7,234 nucleotides of DNA. Source: Rickettsiales bacterium. GTDB taxonomy: Bacteria > Pseudomonadota > Alphaproteobacteria > Rickettsiales > Deianiraeaceae. The stretch covers positions 1 to 7,234 of the forward strand of contig CANKQN010000049.1 of assembly GCA_947485035.1 (NCBI GenBank). The letters are read 5' to 3'. A program made the translations under genes and the position numbers. The first letter of the stretch is position 1; every line of letters begins with the position of its first letter. Positions 1 through 5,902 of the stretch are shown here, piece by piece. The notes below the pieces were generated by a model. It ran no database searches and was not told where the DNA came from. It saw nothing but the letters and a program-made list of their open reading frames with translations.

Positions 1-98
1 CTGAGCATATCTTCACTAGTAATTGAGTCTTGCCTATAGGAGTCATTATTGTTGTTCGTATCGATTTGCATCGTATTGGTGTTAGGATGATTGTTCAT
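1..98 (-). CDS. 5' end of an unrecognised gene (partial, Asn-rich N-terminus)
   Basis: An open frame starts at the ATG at 98-96 and continues without a stop to the left edge, giving the first 32 residues (begins MNNHPNTNTMQIDT). The segment is hydrophilic and Asn-rich (8 Asn in the first 18 residues), with no signal peptide or membrane segment, so a cytoplasmic protein with a disordered N-terminus is likely. An in-frame TAA lies just upstream, so the start cannot be earlier; the Met at codon 10 is an alternative. The gene follows purB on the same strand after 59 bp but has its own plausible promoter at 152-124, overlapping a palindrome. There is no Shine-Dalgarno sequence. The two-codon frame ATG-ATA-TGA at 103-95 overlaps the start codon. 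Too little is present to assign a function, and a 98-nt open frame could be chance; the well-placed promoter is the main support. Confidence 0.5.
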   Translation of the reverse strand, partial: MNNHPNTNTMQIDTNNNNDSYRQDSITSEDML

Positions 99-110
99 AT
101 CATTATGAAT

Positions 111-127
111 TAGTTATAAAATAACTA
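111..127. repeat. Perfect 7-bp inverted repeat over a promoter -10/start region (possible operator)
   Basis: TAGTTAT (111-117) and ATAACTA (121-127) form a perfect inverted repeat around a 3-bp AAA centre. The repeat covers most of the -10 hexamer of the minus-strand promoter and reaches the predicted transcription start. That is a classic place for a repressor to bind, though the sequence names no repressor. Being pure AT apart from two G/C pairs, it is a poor transcription terminator. AT-rich palindromes can arise by chance. Confidence 0.35.
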
Positions 128-152
128 TAACATATTTTTTGACGCAATGCAA
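124..152 (-). promoter_or_regulatory. Candidate sigma-70-type promoter for the left-edge gene
   Basis: On the minus strand there is TTGCAT (152-147), a 17-bp spacer and TATAGT (129-124). The -10 matches consensus at 5 of 6 positions and the -35 at 3 of 6, with optimal spacing. The expected transcription start, near 117, would give a leader of about 19 nt before the ATG at 98. The promoter sits just after the purB stop codon, so the downstream gene need not depend on purB transcription. Confidence 0.5.
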
Positions 153-157
153 GAATT

Positions 158-1468
158 TTATCCAAAAACTTTACTGAAAATGTAATCGATATTTTTAGTA
201 TGATACGATATATCAAAAATTTCCTCAATTTGTTCTTTTGAAAGCTTTGCTGTAACTTCAGGGTTTTCAATTAACAGAGTTTTGAAATCGTTTTGAGTCT
301 TCTCCTCCCAAATTTTCATCGCATTTTCTTGAACGATGCGGTAGGCGTCTTCTCGTGTAACACCTGCGGTTTCGATGAGCGTGAGCATTACTCGTTGCGA
401 GAAAATTAACCCCTTCAACTTGTTCATATTACGAATTGCATTTTCTTCGTATATCATTAAATTTTTGACCAAACCCGTAAGGCGTTTCAGGGCAAAATCA
501 AGCGTGATGCAAGCATCTGGGGCAATAAAGCGTTCAACTGATGAATGTGAAATATCGCGTTCATGCCAAAGTGCAACATTTTCCATAGCAGGAATGCAGT
601 ACGAACGAACCATGCGTGCAAGTCCTGTAAGGTTTTCGCTTAATACCGGATTGCGTTTGTGTGGCATTGCTGAAGATCCTTTTTGTCCTTTTGTGAATGC
701 TTCTTCTGCTTCAAGAACTTCTGTGCGTTGAAGATGGCGAATTTCTGTTGCAATTCGTTCAATTGAAGATGCAATTAACGCAAGGCAGTTGAAAAAATTG
801 GCGTATCTATCACGCGGAATAACCTGCGTTGAAACGGTTTCTTCTGTTAAACCAAGTTCTTTTGCAACGAATTCCTGAATTTTTGGGGAAATATTGGCAT
901 AAGTTCCAACGGCACCTGAAATTGCACAAACGCAAGCATCTTCAAGGGCGTAATCAAGGCGTTTAAGGTTTCGCTTAAATTCTTCGTAAAAACCGGCAAA
1001 TTTAAGACCAAATGTCACAGGTTCAGCGTGAATTCCATGGCTTCTGCCAATGCAAACGGAATCTTTGTACTTCAACGCTTTTTCTTTAAGAACTTCTAGC
1101 AAATTGACAAGATTTTCTCTCAAAATTTCGCCAGATTGCTTAATTTGATAGGAAAGGGTTGTGTCGAGTAAATCTGAACTTGTCATTCCAAGGTGTAAAT
1201 ATTTCGTTGCATCGCCACCAACTGATTCAGAAATATTGGTTAAAAAGGCAATAACATCGTGCTTTGTAACCGATTCAATTTCGGAAATTCGTTCCACTGA
1301 CCATTTTGCTTTTTCCTTAATTTCAAGCACTCGTGAAAGCATTTCCTCGTTTTTTGCCTGTTTTGCCATTTCTTGTGCTGCTAAAATTTCGATATCAAAC
1401 CAAATTTGATATTTATTTTCCTCTGACCAAATTTTTGTCATTTCAGGGTTTGAGTAGCGAAGAATCAT
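158..1468 (-). CDS. purB: Adenylosuccinate lyase (PurB)
   Basis: Cytoplasmic homotetrameric lyase that acts twice in purine synthesis. It releases fumarate from SAICAR to give AICAR and from adenylosuccinate to give AMP. The 436 residues are full length for the bacterial ~430-aa branch (B. subtilis-like rather than the longer E. coli type). The N-terminus (MILRYSNPEM) is characteristic. Family motifs are intact: KHDV (69-72), TSSDLLDTT (96-104), GRSHGIHAEP (141-150, containing the catalytic His region) and the fumarase/lyase superfamily signature SSAMPHKRNP (265-274), whose flexible loop carries the catalytic Ser. No key residue is missing. The gene lies 67 bp downstream of thiD on the same strand. 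The gap is AT-rich and shows no clear promoter (a weak TATAAC spans the thiD stop), so read-through from thiD is plausible. No Shine-Dalgarno is visible before the ATG at 1468. Confidence 0.97.
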   Translation of the reverse strand: MILRYSNPEMTKIWSEENKYQIWFDIEILAAQEMAKQAKNEEMLSRVLEIKEKAKWSVERISEIESVTKHDVIAFLTNISESVGGDATKYLHLGMTSSDLLDTTLSYQIKQSGEILRENLVNLLEVLKEKALKYKDSVCIGRSHGIHAEPVTFGLKFAGFYEEFKRNLKRLDYALEDACVCAISGAVGTYANISPKIQEFVAKELGLTEETVSTQVIPRDRYANFFNCLALIASSIERIATEIRHLQRTEVLEAEEAFTKGQKGSSAMPHKRNPVLSENLTGLARMVRSYCIPAMENVALWHERDISHSSVERFIAPDACITLDFALKRLTGLVKNLMIYEENAIRNMNKLKGLIFSQRVMLTLIETAGVTREDAYRIVQENAMKIWEEKTQNDFKTLLIENPEVTAKLSKEQIEEIFDISYHTKNIDYIFSKVFG

Positions 1469-1535
1469 TGCAATGCGAACAGTTTTAATTGGTTTTCAAG
1501 TAATAATTGTTGAAAAAGCAAGGAAAATTTTCGTG

Positions 1536-2270
1536 TTATATGTTTAAAACTCGTGTTTTTTCACTTATTTTTGTTGAGTTAGAAATTGCATCATGAACAA
1601 ACTGCTTTGCATTTTCAATTGAAATTTCCATGCTAAAATTTTGTGCAAGAAAGCACGCCATTGCGGTTGAAAGTGCACAACCTGTACCACGGATATTTTC
1701 AGAAAAAACAATTCGAGGAAGGGAAAATTCCACTTTGTGCGTGGGGAAGTGTAGTGTATCTGTTGCAGATTTTTCGTCCAAAATATGCCCGCCTTTTTCC
1801 AATATGTGCTTGCAACCGTGCGAAAATATTTCTTCCACACCGCCAAAAGATTCAAGTTCAAATTGATTTGGTGTGAAAATATGGGTGTGTGGTAAAATAT
1901 TTTTTTTTATTTTTGCAATATATTCTTCGAAATCTTCCACAAGAACACCTCCAGAAGATGAAACAAGTGGCATATCAACAACCGCAATTGGTTTGTGTTT
2001 TGCAAGAAATTCACCAACAACTTCAATCGCTTCAATGGTTTGTAAAAGTCCAATTTTTATAAATTGTGGTTTAAATGGCACTGATTCCAGTTGATTTTGA
2101 ATGTCATTTTTGGAAAAGCGCACATTGCCCGAAATGCCACCGTGATTTTGAATTAAAAGAGATGGAAATATAGCAAAAGGTTGGATATTTAGCACTTTTG
2201 CTATATGACAATCAAGCAAAATGCCGGCAGATGCCGTTGCATCAACACCGGAAATGATTAGAATATTCAT
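1536..2270 (-). CDS. thiD: ThiD-type hydroxymethylpyrimidine / phosphomethylpyrimidine kinase
   Basis: Predicted cytoplasmic ribokinase-fold kinase that phosphorylates HMP and HMP-phosphate to HMP-diphosphate, the pyrimidine half of thiamine. At 244 residues it is slightly short for ThiD (usually ~260). Visible family elements are the N-terminal glycine-rich strand-turn (SGVDATASAGI, 7-17; the family norm is close to AGSDPSGGAGI), KIGLL (72-76), VVDMPLVSSSGG (97-108), TPNQFELESFGG (133-144), EKGGH (158-162) and the anion-hole/catalytic RGTGCALS (194-201). The 'DMPLV' stretch departs from the usual DPVMV. Substrate specificity is therefore inferred; a related PfkB-family vitamin kinase such as a PdxK-like enzyme cannot be excluded. 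The gene starts 2 bp after the stop of the upstream pilin-like gene, with no Shine-Dalgarno, suggesting translational coupling. No other thiamine gene is present. Confidence 0.85.
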   Translation of the reverse strand: MNILIISGVDATASAGILLDCHIAKVLNIQPFAIFPSLLIQNHGGISGNVRFSKNDIQNQLESVPFKPQFIKIGLLQTIEAIEVVGEFLAKHKPIAVVDMPLVSSSGGVLVEDFEEYIAKIKKNILPHTHIFTPNQFELESFGGVEEIFSHGCKHILEKGGHILDEKSATDTLHFPTHKVEFSLPRIVFSENIRGTGCALSTAMACFLAQNFSMEISIENAKQFVHDAISNSTKISEKTRVLNI

Positions 2271-2272
2271 GT

Positions 2273-3193
2273 TTAAACAAGTGCGTCTTTACAATTATCT
2301 TTTGTTGTTTCAATATTTCGCACAACATCTGTGCAAAGATTTTTACATGCGAGATAGTTTGTGCCAGAGCTTGCGGACGTGTCAGTGCAGCTTAAGAATA
2401 ATTTATGTGCTATTGGCACTTGTGAAATTGAGATATTTGATAGTTCATCCATTATAAAGTATGCTTCATCGCCATCTGGAAGAAACCCGGTATATGTTGT
2501 TATTCCTGTCACGGATATTTGTCGTGAGTTTGCTACGAGTTTATATTTACCAGAAAGCGATGCTACGGATGGAAGACCGCTTGATGATCTTACAGTGTTG
2601 ACTGCTGCAAGCGTTGGTATATTTGATGGAGTTCCATTGCTTTTGATTCCCCAGCGATTATATGCTGAACACGTTTTTTTGATGCACTGCATTGCAGCAC
2701 AAAGGTCAGTTGCTTCAGTGTTCAATATTTTGTTGGCGTTTATGCGTGACTGAGTTGGAATAAGTTCCCATGTAGCATTGCTGCACGAGCGTGAATATTC
2801 TACAAGCTCAATGTCGCAATAATTTGAACCAATGCCCGTGGTTTTCTGCGTGATTAATATCGCACCTTTAATCATTACGATACCAAGAATTACGGAGATA
2901 ATCATACCCCATGAAATTTTACCAAGAAAAAATGCAAAACCAAGTGCAACAACGGAAAATATCATGAAATAAACGGTTGCGTCTTGAATTTTGTTGAAAA
3001 TTGTGCATACACTTAGCACAATTGGGCTTAATATGCATTGACCATTGTTTTTTGTGTCTGTTGCACCAACACACACAAGGGCTTTATCGCAAGCTTGTGT
3101 AAATCCGCACGATGCCGGTTCAGCCAAAGCAGGTCTACTGACCGCAGCTTGAAAAAATAAAATAGCAAAGAAAATTCTTGACAATATCTTCAT
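2273..3193 (-). CDS. Exported VirB2/TrbC-type pilin-like protein with long Cys-rich C-terminal extension
   Basis: From the ATG at 3193 the product is 306 residues. I chose this start over ATGs at 3217 and 3208 because it gives a clean signal peptide: MKILSR, a hydrophobic core, then PALA before EPASC (cleavage near residue 24). Residues ~57-115 resemble the TrbC/VirB2 conjugative pilin domain: a Cys-containing lead helix, a first hydrophobic helix (~73-91), the hallmark GKISWG (91-96), then a second hydrophobic helix (~97-115). VirB2 pilins normally end about here. This protein continues for ~190 residues with no further membrane segment and is Cys-rich (C126, C137, C165, C170, C175, C269, C283, C287, C301). 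The precursor has 14 Cys in all, an even number compatible with periplasmic disulfides. No other type IV secretion gene is nearby. Family membership is well supported by pattern; assembly into a pilus is not shown, and the extension suggests a different envelope role. It shares a short divergent region with bolA and is followed 2 bp later by thiD. Confidence 0.75.
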   Translation of the reverse strand: MKILSRIFFAILFFQAAVSRPALAEPASCGFTQACDKALVCVGATDTKNNGQCILSPIVLSVCTIFNKIQDATVYFMIFSVVALGFAFFLGKISWGMIISVILGIVMIKGAILITQKTTGIGSNYCDIELVEYSRSCSNATWELIPTQSRINANKILNTEATDLCAAMQCIKKTCSAYNRWGIKSNGTPSNIPTLAAVNTVRSSSGLPSVASLSGKYKLVANSRQISVTGITTYTGFLPDGDEAYFIMDELSNISISQVPIAHKLFLSCTDTSASSGTNYLACKNLCTDVVRNIETTKDNCKDALV

Positions 3194-3201
3194 AAAGTGT
3201 G

Positions 3202-3230
3202 TATACATATACCACATAATGAATTATAAT
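3202..3230 (+). promoter_or_regulatory. Candidate promoter for bolA, predicting a leaderless transcript
   Basis: TATACA (3202-3207, 4 of 6 with the -35 consensus), a 17-bp spacer and a perfect TATAAT (3225-3230) lie in the divergent region. Transcription would start about 7 bp after the -10, at or next to the A of the ATG at 3237. If so, the bolA mRNA has essentially no 5' leader, and the alternative ATG at 3219 would lie inside the promoter and be unusable. The region is very AT-rich, so a TATAAT match is not strong evidence by itself. Confidence 0.4.
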
Positions 3231-3236
3231 TATAAA

Positions 3237-3461
3237 ATGTCAATCAAAAAAAACGAGCTTGAAGCCATTATTCAAACAAAATTTCCAAATGCAATTTTTG
3301 AATGTATTGACACCATTGGCGATGGAGACCATTGGAAGCTGATAATTGAATCGCCTGAATTTGCTAACATGACACGGTTGCAGAAGCATCGCATTGTGAA
3401 CGAACGAATGAAAGAGGATATCGACCGCCAAATTCATGCAATAGAATTCGTGATTAAATAG
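3237..3461 (+). CDS. bolA: BolA-family protein
   Basis: Small cytoplasmic protein of 74 residues (80 if the ATG at 3219 is used). I prefer the ATG at 3237: MSIKKNELEAII is a typical family start, and the earlier ATG lies within the likely promoter. The BolA fold is recognisable: an N-terminal helix leading to KFPNA (15-19), GDGDHWKL (28-35), SPEFANMTRLQKHRIV (39-54, the conserved R-x-x-[QK]-H-R-x-V helix) and the C-terminal IHAIEFVIK (66-74). His32 in the DHW loop and His67 correspond to the positions through which BolA proteins bind a shared [2Fe-2S] cluster with monothiol glutaredoxins. The usual role is therefore iron/redox sensing or Fe-S delivery. The C-terminus stops early, without the longer tail (often ending in TPEEW) of many relatives. 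The BolA versus IbaG/BolA2 subtype is not decided here. Its stop is only 4 bp from the convergent pstC stop. Confidence 0.9.
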   Translation: MSIKKNELEAIIQTKFPNAIFECIDTIGDGDHWKLIIESPEFANMTRLQKHRIVNERMKEDIDRQIHAIEFVIK

Positions 3462-3465
3462 CGGT

Positions 3466-4689
3466 TCAAAGTTTAACTTCAAACTTGCGTGAAATCCATA
3501 TTGATATTGTGTTTAGAACGAGTGTTGCACAGAATAGAATTGATGCTATCGCGAAGGCTGCCAATGTTTTTGGACTGTTGAATTCTACGTCACCAGTGAG
3601 AATTGTGACTATTTGAACAGTTGCCGTCGTGATTGATTCAAGTGGGGATATAGTCATGTTTGCCATCAATCCCGCTGCCATAACCACAATCATAGTTTCG
3701 CCGATTGCTCGTGACATTGCAATTATTACAACTGAAACAATTGACGGAGTTATTATGCTTAGCAAAACATTTATTACGATTTCATGCTTCAACGCCCCAA
3801 GACTCACCGCCGTTTGACGAATTTCTGCGGGTATTGCGCGAAATGCGTCGTCTATTAGGGTTATCATGTATGGCATGACCATTACGCCGATTACTAATCC
3901 TGAAATTAAGGCACTTTCTGCGGAAAATGATTGATAGTGTAGGGTGTTTGAAGCTGCGTAAAGCCAGCGTGATAGTATAAATGCGGCAAAAAAACCATAG
4001 ACAACCGTTGGAATGTTTGCAAGAATTTCCAGCGTAAACTTGACTTTTCCACAAAATTTTGCTGATGCATATTCTGCGGTATAAATTGCAACCATAATTG
4101 CTACTGGCGTTGCAAATGTTATGGCGATGAGTGATGTCATGATTGTGCCTGTGAAAAGTGGCAACACTCCAAAAACTTTACCGCCAAAAAGCTCGTATTC
4201 ACTTGGCCACCAGTATGTTCCAAAAAGGAAATCCGTGATTTTAACAGACTGCAAAAACACAAAAAATTCTTTGAAAATTGCGAAAACGATAATAAGTGCT
4301 ATTAAAATTGTGGCAAATGACAGCGTAAGAATTGTGAAATATACGACAGAATCGGAGAATGTTCGGGGGTCTTTGATATATTTAAAATATTTGCGAAATT
4401 GTGGTGAAATTTGTGAAAAAAGCGTTTTTTCTTCAAGAATTTTCCTGCGATATACCGTGAAAAATATGGAAATGAGAGATGTGTAAAGCGCAAACGCCCA
4501 AAAGCCATCAAGTATTGCAAACGATACAATTCCCAAGAAAAACGAGACATAGGCAAATGTGTATCGATAAAAACGCAAGCTTGGCGTGTAATATTTCAAC
4601 GCTCCTCGAAATGTGAAAGAGTTGATTGAATTTGTGGTTTTTATGAAAGGAAAAAGCAATAAAGTAACTACAATGCAGAGTAAAATCAT
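3466..4689 (-). CDS. pstC: Phosphate ABC transporter permease PstC, with N-terminal membrane extension
   Basis: Inner-membrane permease, one half of the PstC-PstA channel that imports phosphate delivered by PstS and driven by PstB. It has 407 residues, against ~320 for E. coli PstC; the excess is an N-terminal region with about three hydrophobic segments (roughly 2-16, 45-60 and 62-80), as seen in alphaproteobacterial PstC. The core has hydrophobic segments near 116-140, 178-203, 222-243, 258-279, 305-325 and 374-398. The ABC-permease coupling loop is clear (IPAEIRQTAVSLGA, 286-299). SRAIGETMIVVMAAG (326-340) matches PstC; PstA usually has RAAGET here. The ATG at 4689 directly abuts the gcvT stop (TAAATG) with no Shine-Dalgarno, indicating coupled translation. 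No pstS, pstA, pstB or phoU is adjacent, and the convergent bolA closes off the downstream side, so the partners must be encoded elsewhere. No Pho box is visible. Confidence 0.93.
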   Translation of the reverse strand: MILLCIVVTLLLFPFIKTTNSINSFTFRGALKYYTPSLRFYRYTFAYVSFFLGIVSFAILDGFWAFALYTSLISIFFTVYRRKILEEKTLFSQISPQFRKYFKYIKDPRTFSDSVVYFTILTLSFATILIALIIVFAIFKEFFVFLQSVKITDFLFGTYWWPSEYELFGGKVFGVLPLFTGTIMTSLIAITFATPVAIMVAIYTAEYASAKFCGKVKFTLEILANIPTVVYGFFAAFILSRWLYAASNTLHYQSFSAESALISGLVIGVMVMPYMITLIDDAFRAIPAEIRQTAVSLGALKHEIVINVLLSIITPSIVSVVIIAMSRAIGETMIVVMAAGLMANMTISPLESITTATVQIVTILTGDVEFNSPKTLAAFAIASILFCATLVLNTISIWISRKFEVKL

Positions 4690-5763
4690 TTACCGAGGGT
4701 TAGTTGTTACAAACGAAATTCTATGCACGGTTGCCTTTAACTTTTTGCCGCGAATTTCCACAAAAACTTCCTGACCAATTTCATATTGAGATGATAAATA
4801 TGCTTGTCCTATTGATTTTTCAAGAACTGGTGAGTATCCGCCACTTGTGAGTTTGGAAATTTTTTCCCCTTCGGAGTTGAAAATTTCGTATCCAGCACGT
4901 AAAACACCTTTGTCTTCAAGTAAAATTCCAAAGCGTTTTGTTGATGGTTCTTGTGAAATTTTTTTGGCACCGATGTATGTTGTGTGATTTTTTGACATAA
5001 CCCATGAAAGCCCGGCTGCTATTGGATTTGTTGTTTCATCAAGATCATTGCCATAAAGAGGATATCCAACTTCAAGGCGAAGAGAGTCGCGGGCACCAAG
5101 ACCAATTGGGCGAACTTTTTCGTTAGAGAGTAATAGTGACCAAAGTTCGTTTGCGAATTTTTCGTCAATTGACACTTCAAAGCCTTTTTCACCCGTATAA
5201 CCTGTGCGACTAAGAACGATATTTCCGTATTTTTTGTGTACAATCTCCATTGCAGTCATATATCCAATATCTAGAATTTCAGGAAAAATTGCAGATAGAA
5301 CATCGGATGTTGCAGGACCTTGAACTGCGATTAATGCACGATTTTCCAAGTTTTGGAACTTTGTTTCTGGGAAATTTTGTAGTAAGTGTGCAAGATCGAC
5401 ATTTTTGCGTGAGGCATTCCACACAACAAAAAAGCGATTTTCGGCGAATTTTGTGACAATTAAATCATCAATAATTCCGCCGTTTTCGTTGGTTAAGACT
5501 GTATATTTACAAACAGATTCCTTAACTTTTTCGAAGTTTGAAGGTGTTATGCGTGAAAAAATCTCGTTCAAATTTTCGCCTTCAAACATAACCTGACCCA
5601 TGTGTGAAACATCAAATATTCCGCACGATGATCGTGTCCAGTTATGTTCTTCGATCAAACCTTGTTTGTATTTAACAGGCATTGAGTATCCTGCAAATTC
5701 AACCATAGTTGCACCAAGTTCAATGTGAGCTTGATTTAAGGGTGTTTGTAAAATAACTGACAT
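4690..5763 (-). CDS. gcvT: Aminomethyltransferase, glycine cleavage system T protein
   Basis: Cytoplasmic T protein. It takes the aminomethyl group from lipoylated H protein, transfers the methylene to tetrahydrofolate to form 5,10-methylene-THF, and releases ammonia. The 357-aa product from the ATG at 5763 fits the family (~360). The frame stays open to an ATG at 5814, but the 17 extra residues only read through rpmH in another frame, and MSVILQTPLNQ is a normal GcvT start. Motifs: MVEFAGYSMPV (20-30), FDVSHMGQ (50-57), GGIIDDLIV (95-103, with the catalytic Asp), VQGP (147-150), RTGYTGEKGFE (186-196) and GARDSLRLE (223-231). The C-terminus ends in FVTTNPR instead of the common PFV-basic tail. 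The start is 1 bp after the rpmH stop and has no Shine-Dalgarno. gcvH and gcvP are not in the window. A GcvT-like folate protein of other function is less likely because the catalytic motifs are intact. Confidence 0.94.
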   Translation of the reverse strand: MSVILQTPLNQAHIELGATMVEFAGYSMPVKYKQGLIEEHNWTRSSCGIFDVSHMGQVMFEGENLNEIFSRITPSNFEKVKESVCKYTVLTNENGGIIDDLIVTKFAENRFFVVWNASRKNVDLAHLLQNFPETKFQNLENRALIAVQGPATSDVLSAIFPEILDIGYMTAMEIVHKKYGNIVLSRTGYTGEKGFEVSIDEKFANELWSLLLSNEKVRPIGLGARDSLRLEVGYPLYGNDLDETTNPIAAGLSWVMSKNHTTYIGAKKISQEPSTKRFGILLEDKGVLRAGYEIFNSEGEKISKLTSGGYSPVLEKSIGQAYLSSQYEIGQEVFVEIRGKKLKATVHRISFVTTNPR

Positions 5764-5764
5764 A

Positions 5765-5896
5765 TTATACAGCAAGACGCTTTCTGCCTTTTTTACGACG
5801 AAGACCAATGACATCGCCGTTACGTTGTCTTACAAGGAAGCCGTGCGTCCTTTTTCTTTTAACCTTTGAAGGTTGGTATGTTCTTTTTGTAGACAT
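5765..5896 (-). CDS. rpmH: 50S ribosomal protein L34
   Basis: A 43-residue, highly basic protein beginning [20 protein letters not shown] and ending KKGRKRLAV, which is unmistakably L34 of the large ribosomal subunit. Compared with a typical L34, the middle stretch between HGF and the RR-KGRKRL tail is about three residues shorter: [10 protein letters not shown] stands where most have a form like RMATKGGRKVLA. There is also a two-residue N-terminal addition (MST before KRT). Context is unusual. L34 genes normally sit next to rnpA and yidC near the origin; here the gene is between a small membrane protein gene (6 bp upstream) and gcvT (1 bp downstream). rnpA is not the next gene downstream on this strand. 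No Shine-Dalgarno is seen before the ATG at 5896, so initiation may depend on the upstream frame or on the AT-rich context. No nearby promoter is obvious. Confidence 0.95.
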   Translation of the reverse strand: MSTKRTYQPSKVKRKRTHGFLVRQRNGDVIGLRRKKGRKRLAV

Positions 5897-5902
5897 ATTT
5901 AT

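Noticed and set aside
375..731. A 118-codon plus-strand open frame
   Set aside because: It is antisense to the conserved purB coding sequence, including the SSAMPHKRNP region; a shadow of purB codon usage.
1469..1535. A purB promoter in the 67-bp gap after thiD
   Set aside because: A TATAAC spans the thiD stop, but no acceptable -35 lies at 16-18 bp; evidence is too weak to list.
2271..2278. Palindrome GTTTAAAC at the junction of the pilin-like gene and thiD
   Set aside because: An 8-bp AT-rich palindrome formed by the stop codon and its flanks; nothing suggests a binding site.
2361..2753. A 130-codon plus-strand open frame
   Set aside because: It lies entirely antisense to the VirB2-like gene, whose signal peptide and membrane pattern are convincing. 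The plus frame has no family motifs and no ribosome binding site.
3240..3482. An 80-codon minus-strand frame over bolA
   Set aside because: It overlaps all of bolA and the pstC 3' end, while the plus strand encodes clear BolA motifs.
3464..3484. Imperfect inverted repeat between bolA and pstC, considered as a bidirectional terminator
   Set aside because: The core AAGTT-T-AACTT has a one-base loop and is AT-rich, flanking pairs are mismatched, there is no T tract, and it mostly lies inside pstC.
4121..4486. A 121-codon plus-strand open frame
   Set aside because: It is antisense to pstC, which has intact PstC motifs, and has no recognisable features of its own.
5764..5814. A 17-residue N-terminal extension of gcvT from the ATG at 5814
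   Set aside because: The extension is rpmH read in another frame; GcvT proteins normally begin as the ATG at 5763 does.
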